Of a stretch of DNA of 64,000 nt, positions 42,873-52,904 are shown piece after piece. A program made the translations under genes and the position numbers. Within the stretch, counting starts at the first letter, position 1, and every line of letters starts with the position of its first letter. The DNA is from Undaria pinnatifida (Eukaryota; Sar; Phaeophyceae; Laminariales; Alariaceae), in contig JABAKD010000023.1 of NCBI GenBank assembly GCA_012845835.1, positions 22,879,108-22,943,107 on the forward strand, given 5' to 3'. The notes beneath the pieces were generated by a model. That model made no database searches and was not told the DNA's origin. It worked only from the letters and a program-made list of their open reading frames with translations.

Positions 42873-43040
42873 GTGACTTTGTGTTATTTTAATAGTAGAT
42901 AGACTGTCCGCTTAAGAGCGGAATCCGGGTGTTGAAAAACAATAATTATGTAACAAAAAATGTTGATTTATTTAGCCGTCCGGAAAGGAGAATATCTTGA
43001 AGTTTGTGTGGGAAATGCAGGCCTCTCAGGGCCTCTCAGG
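42873..43040 (+). repeat. Degraded tRNA-like unit with SINE-type body
   Basis: GTGACTTTGTG, AGTAGATAGACTGTCCGCTT and a shortened box B (GGAATCCGGGTG) are followed by AGCCGTCCGGAAAGGAGAAT. Confidence 0.45.
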
Positions 43041-44030
43041 AGATGGGTGTTTGTATTACGTCTACGCCACCTGGTAGGACTTTGCAACGTTTTGTGCTCT
43101 CGGGGCGTTTTCGCCCGGGCCGCGCGCCCAGCCCCAAAAGCTCTCTGACGGGGGCCGGCGCCAGGGCCATCGGCGCATGACCCGCCTGCTCCCGCGCCCG
43201 CCCGGCACCGACGGCCCGCGCGCTCGGACCGCAACGGCACGCGTACCGGCTCTATTTTGCGGGGACACCTTAGCGCACACCCCATACCGGGAAAGCCTAT
43301 TATTTCTCTAGGCGCGTGCAGCATTACACGCAGTTCACGCAAACGCACCGGGCGCAGAGCCGGAGCGCACAGCCACACCACACGTCCAGCAGCAGCGCAG
43401 CCCCCTAGCAGCAGCAGCCTGCAGCTCTATGCGCGTGTGGCCGCTGTAGCTGATTGCTTTGATCGGAGCCTGCAATGCCCTCCCTGACCGTACACCACCT
43501 CTCGGTGCTGCTGCTGATGCTGTCAGTGACATGCCGGTGTAACGGGCCACTCTTGTGAAGGTCGTTTGAATTCCATATTAATACTTAAACGGTCCTTATA
43601 TGTATATCCATCTTGGTGTACATCGTATGATAACGTACGATACCGCTTGGGTGTTTTAGTTACAGTCATGAGAGCACAGCTTCCAAAATCAACAGACACC
43701 GTGCAGAGAGCACAGCTCTACGACCCTGCCGCCCAGCACCAGTGCAGCCCCCTAGCAGCAGCAGCCTGCAACTCTGTGCTCGTGTGGCTGTTGTAGCTGG
43801 TTACTTTGATCGGAGCCTGCGCCACGACCTCTCGGTGCCACTTCTGCTGTGCTGTCAAGTGACATGTAAAGTGCCACTCTGGTCACGCTCGTTTGAATTT
43901 CATATTAGTACTTGAACAATCCTTATGTTCATGCCCATGTTGTAAATCGTATGATACACGGCCTACCATGATACAACACTGCTCATCTGCTATGCAGTAC
44001 CAGGCAGACAGCGGGAGCAGGCAAGCCGCA
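43041..44030. repeat. Region with two CCGCCCAGCA-type units; otherwise unrecognised
   Basis: Blocks near 43385-43480 and 43725-43815 match the units at 27.3-27.9 kb (CAGCCCCCTAGCAGCAGCAG, then GCAACTCTGTG or similar and GATCGGAGCCTGC). GC-rich frames at 43.06-43.38 kb have no recognised motif. Confidence 0.5.
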
Positions 44031-44049
44031 CGGTTCGGTTCTCGTGGTC

Positions 44050-44876
44050 AGCAGTCAGCAGTACGTTTCCCTGTACGCTATGGCCATCAACAAGTAACAA
44101 GGGCAGACTTTGAAAAATGTAGGGCTAGATTTGCGCGGGGGCGTGTTGTGCCACGGTCGACTGTATGTTGCAGTTAGTCGAACCGCATCAAGAGAACACA
44201 TCCTTTGCCTCGTTAAACCCGAGAGAATGATAGACGGCATCCCCCACGTTCACAACGTAGTTTGCCCTGAATTAATCGAAGCAGCCACCGGAAACACGCC
44301 TCCTTCTTTTTGCAACCCCAGAAAGCATAAGACCGGAAATAATTATACCAGCGATAGCGGTGACCCCGACACCGAGAGTGACACCCAAAGCGAAAAGACA
44401 AGAGCGACGACGACCATGATGACTTCAACGATGACGACTACGTCGGGCAATGGAATACAATACCTGAGATTGGCGATGGTGCGTGTTTACTTCGATGCGT
44501 TTCAAGGAGGGTGCACAACACACCAGATATGCACCGGATTGTAAGGGCAGATATTTCGAAGCATATCCCCCAAAACTTGCACAGCGCCATCCCTGGATCA
44601 GGCGGAAACACCTTCCACCAATCAATATCAGTCTGAATAGACCAAAAACTCGTTCAGGTGTTTGGTTCACCTCCAACCACATACTCAAGCGTGGAGCACT
44701 CCCTTCACTTCATGTCCCAGCCTTATGCCTACGCTACACACAACGAGCTCGCAGCTGCTACTCAACTATACGGGGTAGAATTTCGCGTAACCTTGGACTG
44801 CTTTCCAAATCCCCACGCGCCGCCTAGTGCAAACGTTTGCGGCGTTCTATACCATCCAGGTTCGCAGCACTAGTCC
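44050..44876 (+). pseudogene. Helitron helicase C-terminus plus OTU-like domain, frameshifted
   Basis: AMAINK is followed by a TAA where Ser is expected, then QGQTLKNVGLDLRGGV and LYVAVSRTASREHILCLVK, parallel to copy A. A one-base shift separates the preceding RFPVRY piece. An acidic linker (SDSGDPDTESDTQSE) leads, after frame changes, to IGDGACLLRC-type sequence near 44470 and to SVEHSLHFMSQPYAYATHNE near 44690. The end GSQH then stop aligns with the candidate His of copy A, with TAG replacing the Tyr codon. Several lesions make it non-functional. Confidence 0.8.
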
Positions 44877-44924
44877 ACCTTTCGGTAGAGTAATTCGTAG
44901 GGAAACGAAACAAATATTGCAAAT

Positions 44925-44993
44925 ATGAGTATTGACCTCAAATTCGTCGAACTCACGGCTGACGTCCTTGAAATATTTTTTATAAAATATTAA
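44925..44993 (+). CDS. Conserved small ORF (MSIDLKFVELTADVLEIF)
   Basis: A 22-codon frame, ATG at 44925 to TAA at 44993, lies between the OTU remnant and the Helitron terminus. Its start and upstream TTGCAAA context match the small ORFs at 19085 (minus) and 55648. It could be an exon fragment. The function is unknown. Confidence 0.35.
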   Translation: MSIDLKFVELTADVLEIFFIKY

Positions 44994-45001
44994 GTGGACT
45001 C

Positions 45002-45059
45002 TTGCGCCCACCCCACTCGTTTTCCCCCCCAGGGAACCACGTCCCGGAGGGAAACCTTG
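45002..45059 (+). repeat. Helitron-like 3' terminus with CCTTG end
   Basis: TTGCGCCCACCCCACTCG, a C-tract and GTCCCGGAGGGAAACCTTG match 14343-14380. The next repeat begins directly at the following base. Confidence 0.6.
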
Positions 45060-46080
45060 TATGTATAATAAAATTGTCTTTTTTGCCTCTGTTTTCGGGC
45101 ACATCTCTTCGTGCTCGCACCTTTGTCCGAAACGTCAGAAGGGGTGGGCACAATTCGAACCTTGAGGTCACGTTACCCGAGGTTTGGGCGCGATCCGTGC
45201 AGTGTTTCGCGCGTGGCAAGCCCTTTAAACTTTTTTGGCATTGGGCATATTTGAGGCAACTCCCCCGGTTTCCGTATTATTCAGCATTCCCTATCTCCGT
45301 TACTTTGCGTACGAAGGTTCTGATGCAAATCCAAAAAATCTGTGTACATCATGCTCGTGTACCAGACCCAGAGGTAACATTCTGTCTGTTTTTGCCCCCC
45401 CTTGAGCCTTGAGCACAGCCAACACGCAGAGCGCACGGCGGCAAAAAGCTGCCGCCCAGCAGCACCAGCAGGCAACACCGTGCGTGTGTGGCACATCTAT
45501 CTGCGCCGTGCTGCTGCTGTGACTAGTTGCTTTTTTGTTTTCGGGACCTGCTTCATATAAGTAATCGATTACCTGTTTTTTGCTGCTGCTGTGGGCGGCA
45601 TCGCCATTCTGGACGAAAACATTTGGACCGTTTGGATTTAAGACTTTTGCGTCAATGATTCTTATCACATTATATTTCCGATCATCAATTTGGGCTTCTT
45701 CCCCCCCGCGAGCACACCCAGCCATGTGTAGACAAAAGTGAAAACTCAGAAAACATAGACAACTCTATAACCACGCCCAGCAGCACAAGCAACAGCAGGC
45801 AACATCATCATCATGCGCGTGCGGTATACCCATACGTGGTGTACTGCTGCTGTGGCTATGTGCTACTTACAGCAGTATACGCACAGCATCAAACCGATGC
45901 GTTGGTTCGTACTCGTACTCGAACTTCGCTAGGCAGAGTAAATTCGTCTCTTCGAGGGGACGATTTTGAACCGGACGACTATCAAAACAGTCCAGCGTAA
46001 TTTTTCTTGACTCTAAAAAGCAAACAGCAGTGAATATAGGCGCTGATGCTCCATGAGAGATGGCTTCTGTCTCAGCAAGG
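45060..46080 (+). repeat. About 1-kb dispersed repeat, paired with 61235-62250
   Basis: The left end matches the start of Helitron copy A and of 26938. Further shared landmarks are AGCACAGCCAACACGCAGAG or similar, TTTGGATTTAAGACTTTTGC, GTGCCCAGCAGCACAAGCAA-type sequence and GCGCTGATG.TCCATGAG at the right. No gene is present. Confidence 0.7.
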
Positions 46081-46093
46081 CCCTACAGTTGGG

Positions 46094-46650
46094 CCTACGA
46101 TTCTGCATTTTTTAGGCCACATGAAGTGGTCTTGGACGTTTTTATTTTGGATAATTTCATCGTCACCAAACCAATCAAAACTAACCAAAATGTCAAGCAC
46201 ATAATCAGAAACCCTGAATTGTCGGGCAGGATGGTGGTTTACAAATCAACCCATTTCCACTCATAGACTTATCTAATTCCAGGTGTTTTGTCCCCTTGTC
46301 GAGACTGCAGTGCTAGAATACCTGGTACCCAGATATTTTATAGACGTTCCAGCATTTTACGTACGTCTGGTACTACCTGGTATGAATACAACACTTAATT
46401 ATAGAATACGATACGATCACTATTATTATAATATTACACCTACATATAATATGTACCTACCTGGTATACCTCTGCTGCTGCTGTATGTACCAGTAAATGC
46501 TTCATATGCAACCGAGCGATACGGATGCGTGCTCGGGTGCGCGAGGAAGTTCGGTGAGTGACAGCGTATCGTCCATCTCCAAATCGAGTGAGGAGAGCCG
46601 GGGCTCGGGTCCGAAGCTCGAGCGCACAGGACTCGGGCTCGGGACTCGGG
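46094..46650. repeat. Dispersed repeat, second copy of 36446-36928
   Basis: The order of landmarks is the same as in the first copy, including AGTGACAGCGTATCGTCCAT and the CTCGAGCGCA-rich end. The TATAAATA box of the first copy is missing here. Confidence 0.7.
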
Positions 46651-47339
46651 CTCGAGCGCATATGCATGTACCCGGGGGGAAACGCTGGTACCTGATACCT
46701 GGTGCTGCGGCTGCTGCATACAATACTGTTAGGCTAGGGACTGAAGGATTTTTGGACGTAAAAAAGTCCTAAAAAAATGTCTGCGGTCGTTAGCTGGGGA
46801 AAATGAATCTTGAAAAAAATAACCAATCAGCGCTGGGGAAAGAATGGACACGTCACAAAAAAGAAATTCATGTGCGGTATCACATATAATAAGGGTACTA
46901 ATTGTAGAGGAGCTGCAGCGTCTCGCTAAAAAAGGGCGCAGCAGCGCACGCTAAGTACGTGAATCTGGTATCGTTCTCGCCCGGAACACCACGACGAGTG
47001 CTTGAGCAGCAGGGAACAAACGAGCGCGTGAGCGTGAGGGGGATTCGCTGGTGGGCCCTCGTCCTCGATGGCTGACAGCCCGCAAGTAAAGCCCTGGTTG
47101 AAGGTGGATTTGCTGATCTTGGTGCGGCTGCTGCTGCTGCTGCTGACCCGGCTGCTGCTGCTCATCCTGCTGCTGCGGTACAAGATGTTCCCATCCATAG
47201 CCATCGCCTCGGCCGCGAGTTGCTCATCCTGCACATCTCCGTAACTGCGGGGTTGACAGCTCCTTGTTTCATGGGTCCTCTCGGTGTAGGTAGTTGGCAT
47301 GAGTGGAAGGAGGACCACTTGGTGGCGCTTCTGGGGTCT
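46651..47339. other. Unrecognised; one Ser-rich minus-strand frame
   Basis: The frame 46926-47318 (minus, 130 codons) includes QLAAEAMAMDGNILYRSSRM followed by a Ser run from CTG repeats. It is not recognised. Confidence 0.25.
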
Positions 47340-47344
47340 GTGTG

Positions 47345-48075
47345 GGCACGTGTATCATACTCGTATCATACTCGTATCATACCAGGTGTCAATGAGCCCT
47401 GCTACGAATCCTACTTACACTGCCTGCTGCTGCTGGGGCAACTGCGGCCGCCGAAGAGCGAAGCTTGTTCGTTATCCGTATGTTTCCGCCCCTGCAGCAG
47501 CAGCAACGCGAGGGTCAACACACTCTCATCGTGCAAAATAGCGTTGAGGAAAAACACGAAATCACCTACCTGGTATCGAGAAACCAGACAAAACATGCAC
47601 AACTAATACTTGAACTCGTATTATACTCGTATCATACCAGGTATCAATGAACCAACGCTTCTACAAATCCTACTGCCCCTGCCTCCTGTTGCTGCTGCTG
47701 CAAATGCCACCGACGAGTCTCGAATTTTGTCGTGTTCGGTGTCAGTATGGCTCCGCCCCAGCAGCAGCAGCAAAGTGCGGGTCGACACACGATTGTCGTG
47801 CGAATTTACAGAGCGGCAGAAGATAAAATCGCCTACTGTATCGAGAAATCAGATCTGGTCGGAAATGTAAGAAACGTTGAGATCCAAATATGAAAACCAA
47901 ACGGTCTTTATAATCATGTCCAGATTCGTGCCAGGTATCAATGAATCAGCCCTGCTCCAAAGCCTGATGCTGCTGGTGTCGTGGAACTTGTGTTCGTTAT
48001 CATCATATTTCTGCTCCGGCCCATCCTGAGCGCGGAAGGAGCAGCAGCAGCAGCAAGCCGCGTGTCGACACCGTA
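47345..48075. repeat. Diverged tandem repeat, about 270 bp, three copies
   Basis: Units begin at TCATACCAGGTGTCAATGA (47384), TCATACCAGGTATCAATGA (47630) and GTGCCAGGTATCAATGA (47928). Each continues through CTGCTGCTG, a CGTT..TCCGCCCC block, a CAG run and a CGACACAC or CAACACAC block. Confidence 0.7.
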
Positions 48076-48566
48076 CGCTGCAGATATATGCCTCCCGGTT
48101 CACCTCGACTATTTTTTTCCGTTTGCCCTTTCTCGAGGTTCCTTCTGGGTTTTTCGAATTGCCCATGACGAAATTGGTTGTCGTGGTCCCCCTCACGAAA
48201 TCGATTGTCGTGGTCCCCCTCACGAAATCGATTGTCGTGGTCCCCCAAAAAGTGACTGAAGGGGCGATTTTCCGCTCGCTTTTTTGCTACGGATACTACG
48301 TTGATTCGAGCGGTTTTTTTTTGCTGTATACTGCACATCGAATGCAGGGCATGAGTATGTGTTTTTGCACTACTGAAGCACGTCATAAGAGCAGGAGGCA
48401 GAAACCACAGGAAAGCATGTTTTCCGCACCTTTCCGTCAATATAAACGTGAATTTGTACTCCTGTGCTAAAAGAAGCAAGTCATCCCAACGGCATGTGCC
48501 TGTGTGAGGTGTCTGTATGATGTCAGTTTTGAAATCATCTCCCGCTCCGAGATAAATCACATCCAA
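48003..48566 (-). CDS. 187-codon open frame with DHDNRFREG repeats, unknown
   Basis: The frame starts MDVIYLGAGDDFKTD. It contains three 9-residue units (GDHDNRFRE type) encoded by a 27-bp repeat at 48178-48250 and ends in a Leu run from CAG repeats. The 123-bp duplication upstream copies its start region. The first 30 residues look protein-like, but I cannot name a family. Confidence 0.3.
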   Translation of the reverse strand: MDVIYLGAGDDFKTDIIQTPHTGTCRWDDLLLLAQEYKFTFILTERCGKHAFLWFLPPALMTCFSSAKTHTHALHSMCSIQQKKTARINVVSVAKKRAENRPFSHFLGDHDNRFREGDHDNRFREGDHDNQFRHGQFEKPRRNLEKGQTEKNSRGEPGGIYLQRTVSTRGLLLLLLLPRSGWAGAEI

Positions 48567-48779
48567 GTTCTCTGTGCACCTACACTAAAACCAAGTAGTT
48601 AGGGGTATGGCGGTAGTGTTACTTTTGCAGAATTTTTAATCTTTTTTGGCTGGATCATCATCTCCCGCTCCGAGATAAATCACATCCAAGTTCTCTGTGC
48701 ACCTACACGAAAACCAAGTAGTTAGGGGTATGGCGGTAGTGTTACTTTTGCAGAATTTTTAATCTTTTTTGGCTGGTCG
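48534..48779. repeat. 123-bp tandem duplication
   Basis: ATCATCTCCCGCTCCGAGAT starts copies at 48534 and 48657, with almost no differences. Confidence 0.9.
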
Positions 48780-48835
48780 ATCCGAATAGCCTGCCGCTTT
48801 TTTGGGTCAAAATAGGCCTCCAATCCCTAGCCTAA

Positions 48836-48895
48836 CTGTTGTAACATTTCGACGTAGCTTAATTCGTATGTAAATTGAGATTAATGAGGCCTCTC
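48836..48895. repeat. Split direct repeat B, outer copy
   Basis: CTGTTGTAACATTTCGACGT..GAGGCCTCTC, 60 bp, matches 49229-49288 with about five differences. Confidence 0.85.
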
Positions 48896-49069
48896 GGCTG
48901 CTACCAGCCGGAGACTCCCACCCAGGGTTACTACTCCCGCGTTGGTTCTCGGGCGACCAACGCGGCATCTCGTCGCAGATACTAGGTACCCTGGTCAAAT
49001 AAACACTAACAATACTGATGCCGTTGTCGGCGGTACACCCCGCCGCTACGATGGGCGGGAGGGATGGTC

Positions 49070-49224
49070 TGTGTTTTATTCGAACCTCCTTGTACTTGTC
49101 GTGCTGCTGTCGGGTATCGATGACAGCCACGGAGTGGGCTCACTCTGCACATTCTCCAAGTAACATCAGGAGGTTTTCCGGAAAAGAGGACGCCCTGCTG
49201 TCGTCCCCTATTTTATGGTTTCAG
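49070..49224. repeat. Split direct repeat A, inner copy
   Basis: TGTGTTTTATTCGAACCTCC to TATGGTTTCAG, about 155 bp, matches 52503-52656 with about seven differences. Confidence 0.9.
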
Positions 49225-49228
49225 ATTA

Positions 49229-49288
49229 CTGTTGTAACATTTCGACGTAGCTTAATTCGTATGTAGTTTGGGATCAATGAGGCCTCTC
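49229..49288. repeat. Split direct repeat B, inner copy
   Basis: It lies 4 bp from the inner A copy, forming the B-A junction seen in split-direct-repeat elements. Confidence 0.85.
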
Positions 49289-49487
49289 TGTGGCGGCATG
49301 AGATCGCACCCATACTTGTTGCCCTTCCCTTCCCCCTCATGTCAATGCCGTCGCGCGTTGGTGCCGAATGTGCGTGAGGGTGGCTTTTTTTCCTGATTAT
49401 CCCCAAACTTCTAGTTGAGTCCCTTATGGGATCGGCTGCCCTCGGGTTGTGCCAAGGGAGAGCCGCGTACGAGTCCCCAAATCCCTC

Positions 49488-50824
49488 CTACGATGGCAGA
49501 GCGTCTGCGTCTGTGAACACCGCGTCGCCCGAGCGCTTAGCTCCTCGTGACCCCGCTGCTGATGCCGTCACCCCTGCGTATCGGCCGGCGACTGCCGCAG
49601 ACTTCCATCCGACGTACTCCATAAGGACGTCCATGGCCGTACCATCCATGTGGTGGCTAGCCGCCCCCCCTACCCGGAAGGAATGCAACGTATACTGCTT
49701 ATTCTCCATTCCCGCTGCACGCAGGTTAGTGTGGAGGTTCGCGGTTATCTGCGCTGGTGTCAACGCTAGATTCCCTTTCTATCCGTTATCTCGGACGCTA
49801 GGGAACAAAAAGCTTGAGCCCTCGACTAGGGCCCACTGCATGGACGCTGCGGCCTGTTGGTACTCGATCATAGCGGCCACCGCGCAAATTTCGCGTCAGT
49901 CGGTGTTCCTCCTCACCACTACCGCTTGACAGGATTCCCGTAAATTCTTCCCAAAGAGGAAATTGAAAACGAACCCCTCTCCCCCGGATATCTATAACAC
50001 TTGTGCCGCGACCGCTACCGACCGTTCGAACCCGCGCTTCATCGTGTGCAATATCCGCGCAAAAAATCGCCACGTCTCGGAACATCGCAAAGCGATCTGC
50101 CGCTGTCGGCAAAGTGGCTACGCGTCGTCGCATGTCTATGACCAACCTTCGCTACTGGCTCGCCACCTGCGGGGGCACCCGTTTCACCGACACCCCCTCT
50201 CGTTGCTGCTCCTCCTGCGTGTTGGCCAGGTATCCCCTTGTGAGCGGGCTCGCTACTGGATTTCCCCGTTGCTCAACGGGGTCCCAGTCACTTTGCTTGC
50301 CGAGCTGTTCTATCATGGCACATTTCAACTTCGACACCTGCCCTTTGTCTAGGGATGTTGCTGCGTACCTTTTTTGCGCTTGTCCCCCAGTCTACACTGT
50401 ACGCTGCTGTCCAAACCCAGCCCGGGACACGAAACGGCGTGCACCAATTTGGTGCCGTTCCCGTGCGAGTCTAGCCAACACAACCACACGAAGACGTCTA
50501 CGTCGGTAGCGTTCATCCAGCCCCTTTCGTTCGACGTCCGCGCCCGAAGAATCGCGTCAAAATTGTCCGCCACCTGGCACTTCTGCTGTTGGCTGGCCGT
50601 CCCTACCAGCGCCTTCAACACCTCTGCTACTCGCTCTTGTAGCTTACTGTCCACGATTTGAACGGGCGCCCCGGTGGTTCGGGGTACGGGGGGGGCTCTG
50701 TACGCGGGAGTCTGCATGACTGACAGTACGTGTATGAGCCTAGGTTAATTGCCTGGCAATCTATGCAGAGCACTCGTGGGATCAAATCGGCCGCCCGCGT
50801 CGCCCCGTAACGGTGCGCGTCCAA
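49488..50824 (-). pseudogene. Tyrosine recombinase (integrase family), degraded
   Basis: On the minus strand the N-terminal frame has a C-x2-C-x10-C-x2-C zinc finger (CIDCQAINLGSYTYCQSC, near 50760). The next, in another frame, reads AILRARTSNERGWMNATDVD and VFVWLCWLDSHGNGTKLVHA, a core-binding-like region. Then comes ASPLTRGYLANTQEEQQREG, an in-frame TAG near 50149, and MRRRVATLPTAADRFAMFRD. A frameshift near 49800 and another TAG near 49776 precede the catalytic block: HSFRVGGAASHHMDGTA holds the H-x-x-R motif, and EYVGWKSAAVAGRYAGVT the terminal Trp and a candidate Tyr nucleophile. Function in the family is cut-and-join of element DNA. At least four lesions make this copy inactive. Confidence 0.85.
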
Positions 50825-50829
50825 CGCTC

Positions 50830-51808
50830 CGTCCGCGTATCGCTAATACCATGCCGACCAACCCGAGCATACGGGGGGAAGGGGACCGAGAGGCGACGCA
50901 CGCGCGGTGAAACAGGGTGCAGGCGGGGAAGGGAACGAGGGGGGGAGGGGGGAGGGGGGTTCGCTCCGTTACGTTCTATTCCGGCTTCGAAAATCTACCT
51001 CGACCGCGCGCATGCCTGAGTGGTAATGGTGCTAGCACTGGACCTGTCGCCTCCAACAGTGAACGTTAAACGTTTCATCCCCAGGTAGTGTATTGTTATA
51101 CCTCGTCAGTGTTGATACCAACGTATTCAACACATACAGCAGTGATCTATACACATTGTGGCGCTGCTGGTATTGTGTTGCAGCCCGGCGTGTCGTACGA
51201 GTGAACAGGGTAAATGGGGAGGCTTTGATTGTTGACCGTGCGCAGCTGGCTGCACCCGCGTGACTGGCGTTCTGTAGTCGACTGATGCTGATACTACGCT
51301 GGGTGATACGTATCGTATGAGTATACGTCAGGGGGAATCGGGTACGGGTTCGGGGTTATCGAGCGTGCGCAGCTGACGGCGCCCACGTGGCTGGCGTTCT
51401 GTGGTCGACTGATGCTTCCATTACGCTGAGTGCTCCGTATTGTGCTACAGGAGTAGCATGTGTCAGGGGTTACGTACGTCTCGATCGCGGTCAGGATATC
51501 GGTCGGGCGTCCGGCGAGGGAACCGATGCTACCGATGCTACGCTAAGTGGTATATATATCGTACGAGCAGGCGTCAGGGGGTGCGTACACCGCGATCGAG
51601 GTCAGGATGTCGAACGAACAGACGGCGAGGGGAAGACGGGCAAGATATGGCATGCACTGACACGCGACGAACACCAGAAGTAAACACGACCAACAGAACC
51701 ATACGAGACATCCCACGCTCACACACCGCTGCACCGACACGCGACGAACACCAAAATTAAACACGACAAAGAGAACCATACGAGACAACCCACCATGGTC
51801 GACGACTG
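50830..51808. repeat. GC-rich spacer with nested tandem repeats
   Basis: A 127-bp unit (TGCGCAGCTG..CTGGCGTTCTGT.GTCGACTGATGCT) recurs at 51238 and 51365. A CGTCAGGGG..CGCGATCG.GGTCAGGAT unit recurs at about 51465 and 51568. A 75-bp unit starting GACACGCGACGAACACCA recurs at 51659 and 51734. A G-run (GGGGGAGGGGGGAGGGGGG) lies near 50940. No reverse transcriptase motif was found. Confidence 0.65.
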
Positions 51809-51811
51809 AGC

Positions 51812-52478
51812 CTATTTCACGAGCTTTTTGTTCTCCAGGTGTTGCGTCACCTCCACCGCGTGTGCCTTCTGCGCTGCGGTTGGGGCGCCCGTCTTGCTTG
51901 CTCCTCCCGACTGTGTGGCTGTGGTGGCTGCCAGCTGTTCGCTCCCTGCAGCTTTTGCGCTCTCGTGCTGCTGGACTGGGGTAGCGTCCTCTTGGCTCTG
52001 TTGCGGCTGCGCCGGGGTGTCGCTGACATTGCTGGCCGGTACCGGCTCCGCCTCTGGAGGTGTTGGCTCCTCTGCCGGCTTTTGCTGAGGGGCCACGAGT
52101 GCGGGCATGTATACCCTGGAGCCCTGCTCGAAGAGAGGGCCGCAAGGCTTCCAATGCCCACGAAACCAGAACCTAAACCCCTTCCGCATTTTTATACGCC
52201 GCCATCCCGACCGCTGCGCCTGAAGCCGCCGACGCTTCTTCCATAGCCTCAAACACCGAGGTGTCAGCGTTGCCGCGGGCGGCCACCAGAGGCGCTACGC
52301 GAGCGGCGCACTCCGCCAAGCCGACCTTGGAAAAATTGGCCCCGTCGTGGTGGACGACGCGTGTGAGGTCCAGGACGTTGGGCTGGCCGCGCAGGCCCGC
52401 CTTGGTGCAACGAAGTTCACTCCTCACCCAGTCGGGGGGAAGCGGGTTAGCACCCGCGGCGACCGCTGCATCGGACAT
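51812..52478 (-). CDS. Unknown two-exon ORF of the YR element, gag position
   Basis: Exon 1 runs from ATG at 52478 (MSDAAVAAGANPLPPDWVRS) through SELRCTKAGLRGQPNVLDLT and ends at ..YKNAEG near 52182. A GTTTAG..GAGCAG interval of about 55 nt fits a phase-0 GT-AG intron and joins it to GSRVYMPALVAPQQKPAEEP. A Pro/Glu/Gln-rich tail follows, ending in ENKKLVK and a stop. Joined length is about 205 residues. The position ahead of the recombinase corresponds to gag in Ngaro-type elements, but I recognise no capsid or zinc-knuckle motif. Without the intron the frames are simply offset by one base. Confidence 0.45.
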
Positions 52479-52502
52479 ACCTCTTCATTCGGACATAACC
52501 TA

Positions 52503-52656
52503 TGTGTTTTATTCTAACCTCCTTGTACTTGTCGTGCTGCTATCGGGTATCGATGACAGCCACGGAGTGGGCTCACTCTGCACATTCTCCAAGTAACATC
52601 AGGAGGTTTTCCCGAAAAAGGGACGCCCTGCTGTCGTCCCCTATTTTCTGGTTTCA
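52503..52656. repeat. Split direct repeat A, outer copy
   Basis: TGTGTTTTATTCTAACCTCC to TCTGGTTTCAG, matching 49070-49224. Confidence 0.9.
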
Positions 52657-52904
52657 GTTTACCATTACAAAATACATGTACGAAGCTATGTATAGCGACA
52701 CAATGTAGACAACACCATCTACATGGCACGGCCATTGCTCCTTTCACGGCCGATACTGCCGTGCCCCCCGCAGGGCCAACTCCGCCTATGGACTACCGAC
52801 TTCCGCGGTCATGCTGACAGCTCTAGCCGCAAGCCTGAGCTCTTGCTTCGACGACACGCTGGCCTCCCTTTCGGATTTTTTTTTTGCCCCATCAAGGCTC
52901 TTAA

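Larger units (their letters stand above)
44035..45059 (+). mobile_element. Helitron-like element remnant, copy B (right part)
   Basis: It contains the same order as copy A: helicase C-terminus, OTU-like domain, short spacer, then the CCTTG terminus at 45002-45059. The left end was not found, so this is a right-hand fragment or a copy whose start has diverged. Confidence 0.65.
48836..52656 (-). mobile_element. Tyrosine-recombinase element with split direct repeats (DIRS/Ngaro-like)
   Basis: Read on the minus strand the order is repeat A (52656-52503), coding region, repeat B (49288-49229), repeat A again (49224-49070), then repeat B again (48895-48836). This A-ORF-B-A-B arrangement is the split direct repeat structure of Ngaro-type YR retrotransposons. 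The interior has an unknown two-exon ORF and then a degraded tyrosine recombinase. I find no reverse transcriptase between them, where tandem repeats lie instead, so the copy is either deleted or a non-RT relative such as a Crypton with long repeats. Confidence 0.65.

Noticed and set aside
49426-50509. Plus-strand frames of 129-168 codons
   Set aside because: They are antisense to the recombinase pseudogene, whose minus-strand motifs are recognisable.
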